From Globodera rostochiensis (Eukaryota > Nematoda > Chromadorea > Rhabditida > Heteroderidae): a stretch of 64,000 bases of DNA. Below the pieces are notes generated by a model. The model did no database searches. It was not told the DNA's origin and saw only the letters and a list, made by a program, of their open reading frames with translations. Within the stretch, counting starts at the first letter, position 1. Every line of letters starts with the position of its first letter. Made by a program: the position numbers and the translations under genes. This document shows positions 33,267 through 45,280 of this stretch, piece by piece. The stretch lies in NCBI GenBank assembly GCA_018350325.1, contig JAEVLN010000026.1, forward strand, positions 941,764-1,005,763, in the 5' to 3' direction.

Positions 33267-33410
33267 ATGGGCCTAATTCGAATCAAATCACGCTTAATTA
33301 CTTCACTAATCTTTGTAATCGCATTTCCCGTGGTAATTTGTCAAGAACCCTCCCCATGGCACAACAACGCCCGCTTCTCTCATAAAAATGGATTGGTTTT
33401 GTGGGAGTGA
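33267..33410 (+). CDS. Predicted small secreted peptide, 47 residues
   Basis: A single open frame from ATG encodes MGLIRIKSRLITSLIFVIAF, PVVICQEPSPWHNNARFSHK, NGLVLWE and a stop. The first 25 residues are a good signal peptide: basic start (R, K, R), hydrophobic core LITSLIFVIAFPVVI, and probable cleavage after C or Q near residue 25. That leaves a mature peptide of about 22 residues. It does not match the CLE, CEP or IDA consensus I know. It could be a neuropeptide-like or effector peptide, or the first exon of a longer gene (a donor-like GT lies at the end). The TATA box at 33207 supports it being a gene. Confidence 0.45.
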   Translation: MGLIRIKSRLITSLIFVIAFPVVICQEPSPWHNNARFSHKNGLVLWE

Positions 33411-33689
33411 CCGCTTCAATATGGCAAATAGAATTTAAATTTTGGCCAAATTTTGTCAATTTAAGTTTATGTCGGAGAATGCGGTAACAAGAGATTGTCC
33501 TACCAGAAAAAGTAATTATATATTTTTAATTGTGTTTTTAACCTGCTGATGATTTGAGAATTTCTTGTACTTTTAATAAAAAAAATACAATAATTTCACG
33601 TATTTTACTGGATAATCTAGTGGTAATAAGGGACACCAAAATAAGTAATATTTTTTAATTGTGTTTTTAACCTGCTGATGATTTGAGTT

Positions 33690-36259
33690 TTATTTTTTGG
33701 AGAAATAGAGTGCTAAAAAGATAGAGTCAGACGGCTAGACTTATTTGGACATGAACTAAAAATTGTTTTAGTTTAATTTTTGAAAATTTTATTTTTTGGA
33801 GAAATAGTGTACTAAAAAGAGAGAGTCCGACGGCGAGAGTAATTTGGAATGAATGCACCCCATCTAAAAATTGTTTTAGTTTAATTTCTGAAAATTTTAT
33901 TTTTTGGAGAAATAGTGTACTAAAAAGAGAGAGTCAGACGGCGAGAGTAATTTGGAATGAATGCACCCCATCTAAAAATTGTTTTAGTTTAATTTCTGAA
34001 AATTTTATTTTTTGGAGAAATAGTGTACTAAAAAGAGAGAGTCAGACGGCGAGAGTAATTTGGAATGAATGCACCCCATCTAAAAATTGTTTTAGTTTAA
34101 TTTTTGAAAATTTTATTTTTTGGAGAAATAGTGTACTAAAAAGAGAGAGTCAGACGGCGAGAGTAATTTGGAATGAATGCACCCCATCTAAAAATTGTTT
34201 TAGTTTAATTTCTGAAAATTTTATTTTTTGGAGAAATAGTGTACTAAAAAGAGAGAGTCAGACGGCGAGAGTAATTTGGAATGAATGCACCCCATCTAAA
34301 AATTGTTTTAGTTTAATTTTTGAAAATTTTATTTTTTGGAGAAATAGTGTGCTAAAAAGAGAGAGTCAGACGGCGAGAGTAATTTGGACATGAATGCACC
34401 CCATCTAAAAATTGTTTTAGTTTAATTTTTGAAAATTTTATTTTTTGGAGAAATAGTGTGCTAAAAAGAGAGAGTCAGACGGCGAGAGTAATTTGGACAT
34501 GAATGCACCCCATCTAAAAATTGTTTTAGTTTAATTTCTGAAAATTTTATTTTTTGGAGAAATAGAGTGCTAAAAAGATAGAGTCAGACGGCTAGACTTA
34601 TTTGGACATGAATGCACCCCATCTAAAAATTGTTTTAGTTTAATTTTTGAAAATTTTATTTTTTGGAGAAATAGTGTACTAAAAAGAGAGAGTCCGACGG
34701 CGAGAGTAATTTGGAATGAATGCACCCCATCTAAAAATTGTTTTAGTTTAATTTCTGAAAATTTTATTTTTTGGAGAAATAGTGTACTAAAAAGAGAGAG
34801 TCAGACGGCGAGAGTAATTTGAATGCACCCCATCTAAAAATTATTTTAGTTTAATTTCTGAAAATTTTATTTTTTGGAGAAATAGTGTACTAAAAAGAGA
34901 GAGTCAGACGGCGAGAGTAATTTGGATATCAACGCACCCCATCTAAAAATTGTTTTAGTTTAATTTCTGAAAATTTTATTTTTTGGAGAAATAGTGTACT
35001 AAAAAGAGAGAGTCAGACGGCGAGAGTAATTTGGAATGAATGCACCCCATCTAAAAATTGTTTTAGTTTAATTTTTGAAAATTTTATTTTTTGGAGAAAT
35101 AGTGTACTAAAAAGAGAGAGTCAGACGGCGAGAGTAATTTGGAATGAATGCACCCCATCTAAAAATTGTTTTAGTTTAATTTCTGAAAATTTTATTTTTT
35201 GGAGTAGTGTACTAAAAAGAGAGAGTCAGACGGCGAGAGTAATTTGGAATGAATGCACCCCATCTAAAAATTGTTTTAGTTTAATTTTTGAAAATTTTAT
35301 TTTTTGGAGAAATAGTGTGCTAAAAAGAGAGAGTCAGACGGCGAGAGTAATTTGGAATGAATGCACCCCATCTAAAAATTGTTTTACTTTAATTTTTGAA
35401 AATTTTATTTTTTGGAGAAATAGTGTGCTAAAAAGAGAGAGTCTCAGACGGCGAGTGTAATTTGGACATGAATGCACTCCATCTAAAAATTGTTTTAGTT
35501 TAATTTCTGAAAATTTTATTTTTTGGAGAAATAGAGTGCTAAAAAGATAGAGTCAGACGGCTAGACTTATTTGGACATGAATGCACCCCATCTAAAAATT
35601 GTTTTAGTTTAATTTTTGAAAATTTTATTTTTTGGAGAAATAGTGTACTAAAAAGAGAGAGTCCGACGGCGAGAGTAATTTGGAATGAATGCACCCCATC
35701 TAAAAATTGTTTTAGTTTAATTTCTGAAAATTTTATTTTTTGGAGAAATAGTGTACTAAAAAGAGAGAGTCAGACGGCGAGAGTAATTTGAATGCACCCC
35801 ATCTAAAAATTATTTTAGTTTAATTTCTGAAAATTTTATTTTTTGGAGAAATAGTGTACTAAAAAGAGAGAGTCAGACGGCGAGAGTAATTTGGAATGAA
35901 TGCACCCTAACTAAAAATTGTTTTAGTTTAATTTCTGAAAATTTTATTTTTTGGAGAAATAGTGTACTAAAAAGAGAGAGTCCGACGGCGAGAGTAATTT
36001 GGAATGAATGCACCCCATCTAAAAATTGTTTTAGTTTAATTTCTGAAAATTTTATTTTTTGGAGAAATAGTGTACTAAAAAGAGAGAGTCAGACGGCGAG
36101 AGTAATTTGGAATGAATGCACCCCATCTAAAAATTGTTTTAGTTTAATTTTTGAAAATTTTATTTTTTGGAGAAATAGTGTACTAAAAAGAGAGAGTCAG
36201 ACGGCGAGAGTAATTTGGAATGAATGCACCCCATCTAAAAATTGTTTTAGTTTAATTTC
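33690..36259. repeat. 108-bp tandem satellite array, about 24 copies
   Basis: The unit landmark TTTTTGGAGAAATAGTGTAC repeats every 108 bp. Other parts of the unit are GAGAGAGTCAGACGGCGAGA and AATGCACCCCATCTAAAAAT. Units are nearly identical. A variant unit (GGCTAGACTTATTTGGACAT) recurs near 33731, 34590 and 35559, about 8 and 9 units apart. Each time it is followed by the GTCCGACGG variant, showing higher-order repeat structure. A shorter duplication (TTTTTAACCTGCTGATGATT) leads into the array from 33535. Confidence 0.95.
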
Positions 36260-38340
36260 AAACAGAAAGGATCCGATGCCAACAGAACTGTTGAATGGAA
36301 ATTGCTAAGAAAGCCTGTGAATAAATGGGGAATTGGAATTTTCCATATTTTTTGATAGATCATTCAATTTATTTGTCAGGCAGCAAAGGGAACTTTGCCT
36401 TTGCATTCATTTGAATTTGTTGGGCAAAACGCTGACCCACAAAATGGCGGTGTTTCGAAAACCAAAAATTCGGTTTGATCCGGATATACGCAAGTTACTG
36501 CCGTTTAAACAATAAATATTGCAATTTTATTTATTTTTATCAGGAAGATAACACAAAATTTTATAATGACAATTAAATGGTTGTCGAAGAGCCAAAAAGC
36601 TGCAAACGAAGCAATTAATTCAGATGAAAATTAAATCGCGCTGAAGGGAATAATGAAATAATAAATAAAATAATATTATACAAACATGATAATAAAAACA
36701 AATTAAAAATTGTTCCATTTGGTTGAGTTTAAAAAAAGTTATAGACATTCAAATTTAGAATTTCCAAAATTAACCGCTTAATTCCAGCATAACCCTAACA
36801 TATACATAAATGTTACAACAGCATTTGCTCAAATTGGTTTGGCACTATGGTTTCCATGTGTACTTGGATGGCAAGTACAGTACTTGGAAACGGACACTCG
36901 AGTTTTATCTTCGTCCCAAAACTCATTAAATCTTTTAAACTAATATTTTTTAATATTTAAACTATGTATTATTTTACTTTTTTTAATATTTAAAAACAAA
37001 TAATAAACAATTACAAAATATTTATCTCAAAGTAAAACCAGGGAAAACTGAGCGCTGGCGCTCAGTTGAACAGGCCAAAACACTTTGGGCGTTTGTTGAA
37101 CAACTGTAGCAGAGAGGGTTTTGGGGGAGAGCTTTTTGAAAAGAAGATAAATTCAAATGGGTCATTGGTGATGGATATTGGTAAATCTTTAAAAAAAAAT
37201 TTGCGAATATACGCGGATGGAGCTGTAAATACATCAAAATATTTCAAAAATTTCCTGATTTTTTAATGAACAAAAAATGTACATGTCGCGCCCTAAAGAG
37301 CATTCTGCGAATTTTTAAGGCTTTACTTTTCAACAGCTACCAACAACGACAATGTACTCTTTAATCCAGTTACATCATTGATCGGGATTCAAAGCAGTTT
37401 AACCCTTCAAATTTTAGTTTATGGATCAGGGATGCCGTCCGTGTCAAAAAAACGGAACACGGAATACGGAACGGACAGCTTCACCTGTTATGGATGGACA
37501 GTTTATGCGATAAAAAAACACAGTGACCCATAATTCAAAAAATAAAATCTCTTAACAAAACCAAAGGTAAATTACGACAGAATTAAATCATTCGCATTCA
37601 TCTTATAGCTAGCCAAATGCGCACAATCGCCCAATTCTGATTTTTGTTCAACTCCGGGAATGCAAAAAGCTTAAATTAAGAATTAAAGGAAAATTGTAAA
37701 TTCTATGTAATTGAATTGCATTATTTTGTTTTGAAAAGTTTTATTTAAAAGTTTGCACTTTCAGTTGTGAATCGGTGGCCTTTTTCTGACAGGGGCATAA
37801 TCATTGGTCATTATCATTTCCGGTGTAGAAGCTTAAAAAGTAAAAATTTATTGATTTAATTTAAAGATTATTTTTACTATGTAAATAAAGATAAATAAAG
37901 GTAATGGTTTCATAGAAATTGATGGTTTTCATTATTTAAATATCGCCGACTAAATCGTTAACAGAAATGGTTAGAATTCCGAGTTCAACCCTATTTCCGA
38001 GTTGCGTATTTTTTTAGTATCAGAGTTTTCAAAATTTTTATGAAAATAAAATTTCGGCAATAGTGAAAAGCAAAAATTATTTTAATAAATTTACTTCTTT
38101 TAATGTCAAGGAAATTATTTTTGTCTTGTGGATAAACAAAATTCTATTAGAATTTATCGTTTCAAAAAAAAACTTTTACGTTGATTATTTACGGCTGGCA
38201 CTTTGAATGTTACTTCAGAAGGCGTCTGTCTTCCATGAGCCAAGCCAAGGACACTTTGCTTTAAGATTTTTTCATGAAATTCATTTTAAGCAAAAAAAAG
38301 AATTCAAACACAAACCAACGCAAGCAATCCGGTGAAAGCT
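36260..38340. other. AT-rich intergenic region with dispersed repeats
   Basis: 36265-36445 shares GAACTGTTGAA...GGAAATTGCTGAGAAA-type text with 43600-43660 and a copy of the CTGACCCACAAAATGG repeat. A CAGGGATGCCGTCCGTGTC end near 37433 may be a degenerate transposon terminus. No supported gene. Confidence 0.4.
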
Positions 38341-38350
38341 TTTAGAACAC

Positions 38351-38636
38351 CTGGGCTTGATTGAGCTTTGCCAGAACTGGGTGCTCCTTTTTCGAGTTTG
38401 GCGTTTTTTTTTGGCGATGCATCTGAATTCTCTACGTGAGTCAGTCAAAAATTTAAATTAAAATATTTCGATATTTACATAAATTTTTGTTTTTTGTTAG
38501 TCACCCCACACACTGAAAAGCGATAAAATATTGCGCCAAAATTTTAATTTGAAACAAAATTTTTCTGACCGGTTTCCAGCAGAATGGAAGCGGCCACAAG
38601 TAAGCAAATTGCGGCCAAGAAGAGAAAGGTGGGCAT
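38351..38636 (-). pseudogene. Orphan signal-peptide cassette (copy 2)
   Basis: Exon 1 (38636-38570) encodes [20 protein letters not shown] plus ET. Exon 2 (38431-38351) encodes [20 protein letters not shown] and GKAQSSP, ending phase 1 before GTGTTC. These are the first two exons of the secreted BTB-BACK-SPRY gene at 48254. No BTB exon follows on the minus strand down to 37 kb, so it is a 5-prime fragment that would produce only a short secreted Lys/Ser-rich peptide if expressed. Confidence 0.65.
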
Positions 38637-38686
38637 TTTGAGGCAATAAAATCGTTTTGAATGATGGCTTTCTGCTGCATGCACCG

Positions 38687-38694
38687 CTTTTATA
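38687..38694 (-). promoter_or_regulatory. TATA box of cassette copy 2
   Basis: TATAAAAG sits about 50 bp upstream of the ATG at 38636, in the same relative place as in copies 1 and 3. Confidence 0.5.
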
Positions 38695-38699
38695 CGGCT

Positions 38700-39330
38700 T
38701 TAATCGCGGGCTTAAAAGTGCCTTTGTTTTAAAATAGCATTGTCAACGAAGAGAGTGGAGGGGACGCGAGAGAATGCGTTGGCATTTTTCCTTACTCCAA
38801 CAAAGATATATGCCAAAAATGGTGCTTCGGCATTTGGGACCCCCTGTTTATGCCAATTTTGTGGGGAGGGGGGGTTGAAGCATCATGGCTAATGTATTGT
38901 ATGGAAAAAGCGCCCCTAGGCAGAGTATATGGCCAAAGAAGCAGAGATATTGGTCGATAAATCTGAATTGCACTTTGCATATGACAGGGGCTGCTTTAAG
39001 CGGGTAATGGCTGACGTGGAACTTTTGGGCATCCTCTAAATTTCTATTTTCGTGGCACATTTTACGAAACCCCAAAGAGTCCATCCAACAAGCCTTTTCT
39101 AATGCCTGTCGAAAACGAAAGGCTTAGAATTAATGCAATTATTAAAGTCCGGTATTCTTTGCCCCGAAGTTCCGTCAAGGACACAAAAGTAAGAACTCTT
39201 CCGTTTATCAAACTAATTAAGATGGGCCGAATCGCATTGATCTGCTAACTGTCCGTCCGATAGGTTGGACTTAATTTGCTTCGATTTCGGTACAAATTGG
39301 CATTTAAGAAAAAATATAATGTTTATATAT
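38700..39330 (-). repeat. Duplicated upstream block of the cassette (copy 2)
   Basis: Shares long stretches with 6640-7150 and 48360-49090, including GCCCCTAGGCAGAGTA, GGTCGATAAATCTGAATTGC and CATCCAACAAGC. It marks a segmental duplication. Frames such as FHVSHYPLKAAPVI recur because the DNA is shared; I do not call them genes. Confidence 0.6.
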
Positions 39331-39395
39331 CAATAAAACATAAAAAGTAGTTTAAAGAACAAAAAAAAACAAATCAAATTGATAGTTTCCAATTT

Positions 39396-42300
39396 TTAAA
39401 ACGCATCGTCAATTTTGAATTTGAAATTCGGGCCAAAATTTGCTTCAATTTTAACGCCAGCGTAATATAAGTACAACGAAACGCACGGAAACAAATCAGC
39501 GACAGAATGGGCAAACAAACCGGCAGTTTCTGTAAAATAAATTAGTTGAACAAAAAATATTTTGAAAATTTAATGAATTCCTTAAAAATGAAAATGCCGT
39601 TTAATTTTATTTTTCTTTTCTCACCCAAACGCCGCCCGTTTTTTGTGTAAATAATTTGGCGAGTTGCCAAATTGACGCCGCAGCCGATGACGTCGCCGAG
39701 GCCAAACGAAGGCTTTCCTTCGATGGGTTCGTCAAGTCCAAAAATGTTTTGGAGCCATCCCTTAACGGCATGACCACAAAAATGGCCACAGCTTCCGTAT
39801 GCATAAGTGCCGTCGTATTCTCCAACACTTCCGTCCAATGGCATTTCTTTCGTCGCAAGTCCAATATGAATACCACTAAATATAATAATAATATTTCAGG
39901 AGGCGGCCAAAATGCCTTATTTTTAAGGCAAATGAACATAATTTTGTTTTGGTTGCAAATCTCTTAACAAAAAAAATCATCGGACTCCTCCCCCCGAGAG
40001 TAAAGCAGAATTTTCAAAAAAAAAATTGTTTTTTTGCAAATTCCTTAAGAAAACTGGCATAAAAATGCCATATTTTCTCCAAGGTGAGTTGGCCGCCCTG
40101 ATTTCAGGGCACAGAAATTGTTTTATAATATTTATAGCTTCTTACCCTTTTCCCCTTAAGATTTTCACTTCATAGTAAAAAATGCCGGAATTCCCTTTTG
40201 GAATTGGCCGTTTGGCGAGGACAGAACGATTTCCTGAAAAAATAAAACTTTAATCAACAAATCACTTTAACAGAATAAAATTTACCCCAATTCTCTCCAT
40301 AATTTTGGACAATCAATCCATCGGGCTCAGAGAGCGTGAGTTTGTCGTGACATGCAGCGGAATCCCATCGGTTTCGAGGGGTTTGCAGGGTGACCAGAGT
40401 ACCTGATTTTAGGTTATTTTCGTTATTTTTCAAAATTTGGAAATTTTAAGTGAAATGGCCTATTTTCTTAACAAATATCGTTAAATTCTTCGACAAAAAT
40501 TTAATTCTACGGCTCTGGTATTTTTTATTTTCAAAATATTAAAAGTAAATTACCCTTTCCAATTGTGCCATTTAACACGGCAACAGTCTTCTGCAACTCC
40601 TCGATGGTCTGTTGCTGTTCTTTCTGATACTGCTCCATTTTCTGTTGTTGTTCTTTCTGATACTGCTCCATCTTCTGTTGTTGTTCTTTCTGATACTGCT
40701 CCATCTTCTGTTGTTGTTCTTTTTGATACTGTTCCATCTTTGCACTCAGTTCCACCTTCAGCAGCTGAAATTTTTATTTACATTTTTAAAAATATATTAT
40801 GAAAGAAATGTAGAGTTGTACACCGGTACTGTACTGAACTTTGGATTTAGTGGCTGAAAATGTTTTGTGCCACCTGAAAGTTCTACACATTTAGAAGTTT
40901 TTCAGTTTTCACGTCACTTGGGCATTATTTTATTAATCAAATTTATTTTTCAGATAATTCAAAAGTTTCACCTCGTCAATCTTTGCGCGATGTTTCTCTT
41001 GATCAGCTTTCTGCTTAAGTTCCAACTCATCGATCTTTTCTCGTAGCAGAGAAAAATGTTCACCTGAAACAATTGCAAAATTTCTTTAGCTCAATTAAAA
41101 TTTATAGAAATCCCCGAGACCCCGACAGATTTTTGCCATCCCGACTGTGATGTAACCTCCAAAAACCCCGACTTTGATAATGTCAACCTTGACGCGTGGG
41201 TGCCCAAACACTAATTGAAAGCATTTAAACAACAACAATTGGCCTACCATTTCTCTTTTGTGCTTCAGTCAACGCGTCGGTGTTCAGTTGCTGTTTGTTC
41301 TGATACTGCTTCATCTTCTGTTGCTGTTCCTCCATCTTCTGTTGCTGTTCTTTCTTATACTCCTCCATCTTCTGTTGCTTTTCCTCCTTCATCTTCTGCT
41401 GTTCCTCCTTCATCTTCTGTTGCTGTTCTTCCTTATACTCCTCCATCTTCTGTTGCTGTTCCTCCATCTTCTGTTGCTGTTCTTTCTTATACGCATCCAT
41501 TTTTGTTTGCAGAGCCTTGTTATTTTCCGCCAGTTTCTCCTGTTCCTCTTGATCAGCTTTCTGATTACGTTCCAACTCATCGTTCTTTTCTCGTAGCAGA
41601 GAAAAGTTTTCAACGAAAACTAAAAGAAATAGCATAAAAACGACAAATTCGTGCCGGAATCAAAAACTCAATGCCGTCCGGGCAGATTCTCTTTACATTT
41701 TGAGATGAAGCAATTATTAAGCTTAAGTTTTGCGATTGGATAAGTCTCAAAAAAGTTATGGACAGAAACCCCAAAAAACCCGGGTTTTTTAACTTTTTTA
41801 AGTTTTCTGACTATAACTGCTCTGAGACTTGTCCGATCGAAAAACTTTAGCTAAATGATAGCTTCATCTCGACAAGGGCTTTCGGTTAACCGGGGGTTTT
41901 TGATAGACCACGGCTTATTTTAAGTGCCAATTTTAAGAATTTGATTAAAATTTTGAAAATCCGGTTTTAAACTCTACCGCATCTCATTTGGCCTTCTTGT
42001 AACCGTGCAATCAAATTCTCAATTTCGCCAATTTTATCTCGGATTTCCTTGAATTGTTGTTCCTCCTCCGGATCAATGGCGAACCATAATTTGTATTTGT
42101 CTGGATTTTTGTTGAGTTAATTTAAGTTAGAATTTTATTAAAATTTTTCAAAATTTTTAAAATTGCGGATTTTTTTTTCGAGCCCCCCGCAATGAGTAGG
42201 GGTCGTTTGCGTCTGGCCAGTTGCGTCTGGCCGTTTGCGTCTGGCCGTTTGCGTCTGGCCGTTTGCGTCTCAGGGCCGTTTGCGTCTGGCCGTTTGCGTC

Positions 42301-43330
42301 TGGCCGGTCGAGTCCCAGTACAAAAAAGGTCGACTAAGTCCCACCAACAAAAATGTTTCTAGATTTTAATGATAAGCAAAATTTTTATCAGGCGATGAAG
42401 CAATTGTACAACAAAATAACAAATTAACTAAACAGATTAATTCATTTGGTAATTGCCTGAAATTCCCCTAAGTGCTTCAATAATTAAATGGGGATTGATT
42501 TGATTCTGGATGTACTGATGATCGTCTTGGAGTTGAGGTAGCGCCGCTTTTGCGTCTATGTACCGCTGCAGGCAGCCCTCATGTTCAAGCTTTTTGTTGT
42601 TTTTCTTGGTTTTTATTTCTTGAATTTCCATTTACGCTAAAACATGAACTTTGAAGAAAATAGTAGATTGAAATTGATTTTGCGGTAAAAACATTTTTTA
42701 TTGTGCGACTTAGTCTGCCTTTTTAAGTACTGAGACGCAAACGGCCAGACGCAAACGGCCAGACGCAAACGGCCCTGAGACGCAAACGGCCAGACGCAAA
42801 CGGCCAGACGCAACTGGCCAGACGCAAACGGCCCGCTTCGCCCCGCAATTGCGGATTGCCCGCTATCAAAATCCGATTGCGTTCAGTCCCTGACAGGGAT
42901 ATAACAAACAAAATCAATGCCCTACCGCATCTCAATTGGCCCTGTTGTAACCATGCAATCGAATTCTCAATTCGGCCAATTTTGTCTCGGATTTCCTTCA
43001 AAGTGTCCGCCGCATCTTTCATTTATGAAAATGAGAAATTAAATTAAATAAATATAAATATAATAATAATGATTTGTTTCATTTTTACCATTTCCATTTT
43101 GTGCCACCAAATCGAAACCGGCACTTGGGGAAGTTGGCGAATTGATCGTTTGTTGGCGTTCCAATTCGGCACTTCTGTCCCGTAAAAGACGCTCTTCAGC
43201 AGATGGGCCTAAATTAGAGAAAGTTGGCCACAAAATTCTGAAAATATAATAATTTAATAAATATTAATAAATTCTTACACTGCTCAGCTGTTATGTCCCC
43301 TTCATTTGTTGATTCGGTTGAAATTGGCAT
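39396..43330 (-). CDS. Coiled-coil SPRY protein (TRIM-like layout without RING)
   Basis: It starts at 43330 ([17 protein letters not shown]). Next exons carry [20 protein letters not shown] and [21 protein letters not shown] long Glu/Gln/Lys-rich coiled coil follows (41625-41235, repeats of [10 protein letters not shown]; 40765-40555, repeats of [11 protein letters not shown]). The SPRY exons are about 40383-40287, 40236-40150 ([18 protein letters not shown]), 39875-39625 ([37 protein letters not shown]) and 39529-39396 ([14 protein letters not shown]). SPRY binds partner proteins and the coiled coil probably oligomerises. The [16 protein letters not shown] exon exists twice (near 42000 and 42970), either side of an inserted MULE-like element. 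Middle exon limits are approximate, and I cannot confirm every junction. Confidence 0.6.
41690..41895. repeat. Inverted repeat of the AAGCTT-rich family in an intron
   Basis: Arms share GATGAAGC..ATTAAGCT and AATAAGTCTCAAAAAAGTTA with their inverted copies ending GATAGCTTCATCTC, about 70 bp each. Related to 5400 and 8470. Confidence 0.65.
42194..42840. mobile_element. MULE-like element with tandem-repeat termini, 647 bp
   Basis: Both ends consist of tandem CCGTTTGCGTCTGG units (42203-42302) and their inverted copies (42728-42834). The inversion continues inward (GTCGACTAAGTC). A 9-bp target duplication CCCCGCAAT flanks it (42185-42193, 42841-42849), the size typical of Mutator-like transposition. 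It sits in an intron of the coiled-coil SPRY gene and contains a 64-codon frame. Confidence 0.75.
42440..42631 (-). CDS. Small ORF carried inside the MULE-like element
   Basis: It begins at a true [67 protein letters not shown]. It is helix-forming and charged at the N-terminus, without transposase motifs. Being inside the inverted ends, it may be a captured gene piece as in Pack-MULEs, or an unrelated frame. No recognised family. Confidence 0.3.
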
Positions 43331-43399
43331 GTTTATTTAATACAAAATTCTAATTTTTTAGTTTCTAAAAATGATAAAGTTTAAATAATGAACTTTTAA

Positions 43400-43985
43400 C
43401 CGTTATGATTCAATGTATTTATAGACTGAAAGTTGGGATTATCTTAAGATTGAATGGACGTTTCTTTGGGCAAATGTTGACCTCAAAAACGGGGGATGGA
43501 CATATTTATTCATTCACTTTTAATAATCTCTTTTAATCATAAATATGAATATTTTATTCGCTCGCAGCAAAAAGTTGACCCAGAGAATTGTGATAAAACA
43601 GACCGATGTCAGAACTGTTGAAGGAAATTGCTGAGAAATTCTGTGAATAAAGGGGGGAATTGGAATGAGCGGACGGGGGAGAGGACGGACGACACCCAAC
43701 TCGCTATTTTTTTCAAGTTTTTTTCTTATAACTTTTTCAAAGTCAAATATCATTCGAAAGCATGGACAAAATCACCAGTAGCAGCTGCAGAAGATTTGTC
43801 TTTAAAAGGCAGAACATTGCCATTTTTCCATTCATTTATGAATAATGAATAAAAAGACAAATGCTTTAACTCTAAAAGGAATAAACTTTTGGGACAGTAA
43901 GGGCAGAAAACATGTAAATCCCTTTCCCTGTAAAATTTCTTACCGGGCCTCGCCGGCCCCTAAAGATTGACTTTTTCAATTTCCA
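43400..43985. other. Intergenic with dispersed repeat
   Basis: Contains a copy of the family seen at 21200, 51150 and 62130 (GGACGTTTCTTTGGGCAAAT, TTGACC, CATTTATGAATAATGAATAA). No supported gene. Confidence 0.4.
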
Positions 43986-43988
43986 AAA

Positions 43989-44912
43989 ATGCACCCCCTA
44001 AAAACTGTCATTTCCGAAGGCATGCGGCGGCAGATATTGATGAATGTCGAGCCATGGGTTTACCGTGACTTTATAATCACAGCACAGCCGAATTTTGTTG
44101 CCAGGCTTTGGCACTATGGGAGTCATTGGCTATTAAATGCACCGGAAATGAGAAAAGTGCCACTGCACCCGTGGGAAGTGCCTGAGAGGCCATGGAAAAG
44201 ACTTCATATCTATTTCTGCGGACCATTCCTCAACAAAATGTGGTTGAATGTCGTTGATGCGAAGACGAAATGCCCTGAAGTGGTGATGATGAAAAATACC
44301 ACGACGGAATCAACAATGGCAGCCATCAGAAATCTGTTCTAGACACATGGATTGCCGGAACAAATCGCAGTGATAATGGCCCACAATTTACCGTAGCAGA
44401 ATTCGGAAAATTCTGTGCCGAGCGTAGCATCATTCACACACGTACCGCACCATACCATCCGCAAAGCAATGGGGAAGCAGAGCGGTTTGTACAGACATTC
44501 AAGAAAGGAATGAGTCTGATCAAAAAGGAGACCAACTGGGAAAATGAACTCGCGAAAAATCAGTTCCTGATTAAATACCGAGTCACACCACACACCGGGA
44601 CAGGACGCGCTCCAGCCGAAATGATGTTCGGCCGAGAATTGCGAACAAAGCTTGATCTGGTCCGGCCGGTTGTCGAACCCAAAAAAGGGGGAGGAGTAGT
44701 TGTAAAGTGCTCGCAGAAGTACCAGGACCGGTCAAAAAGGAATTTTGAACGCGGAACGTGGAAACGCTCCTTTAAGTCGGTCAAAGAGTTTTCGCGAGGA
44801 ACTACCGCGACGGTCCTAAGTGGATGGGAGGCCAAATCGTGCGCCAAAGTTTGTCTGCCCTATTCCTCGTCCGAACATCACGGGGAATCTGGAACAGACA
44901 TCTCGATCAGCT
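43989..44912 (+). pseudogene. Ty3/Gypsy-type integrase fragment
   Basis: It reads PLHPWEVPERPWKRLHIYFC, WLNVVDAKTKCPEVVMMKNT and TTTESTMAAIRNLF, then a TAG, then in shifted frame SDNGPQFT, then HTRTAPYHPQSNGEAERFVQ, TFKKGM. The order matches the H2C2-linker and catalytic core (DDE) of Gypsy-type integrases. The first catalytic Asp (normally in HIDF) is Tyr here, and there is a stop plus a frameshift before the second, so it is inactive. No LTRs, reverse transcriptase or gag are visible: a solitary fragment, not an infectious element. Confidence 0.8.
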
Positions 44913-45280
44913 GAAAGCAGATAAGACGGCGTCGGACCACGAGGGCAGCGAAGACTCGGAGTCCAATGCGTCCGACCCCGAGGGAAAGGAAGCGGGGCGA
45001 GAGCAGGAATTGTCTCCAAATCGAGACCTTCGCGCGGACTCGCCGGAACACCCACCGGAGACGGCACCACCCGAACTCTGAAGGACGCAGCGGAAGCAAA
45101 GGACCATTTTCGACCCGAGCGGATGAGCCAAATTGGGTGGGGAGGAGATGTCGTGTTTGAAGATGGCATTCACAATGCCAAAGATCAGTAGAACAAAAAA
45201 ATGAATGATAATGTTTTGATCGAAAATGAAAAAACAGATGGAAACCCTCAACAGCATAATCCCATAAATCCCTTCGGTTT

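Noticed and set aside
38700..39084. Minus-strand frame FHVSHYPLKAAPVI and similar, found in three places
   Set aside because: Conserved only because the flanking DNA is duplicated; frames break differently in each copy and lack splice support.
40563..41637. Plus-strand frames rich in Leu or Ser ([16 protein letters not shown])
   Set aside because: Antisense of the Gln/Glu/Lys-rich coiled-coil exons of the minus-strand SPRY gene.
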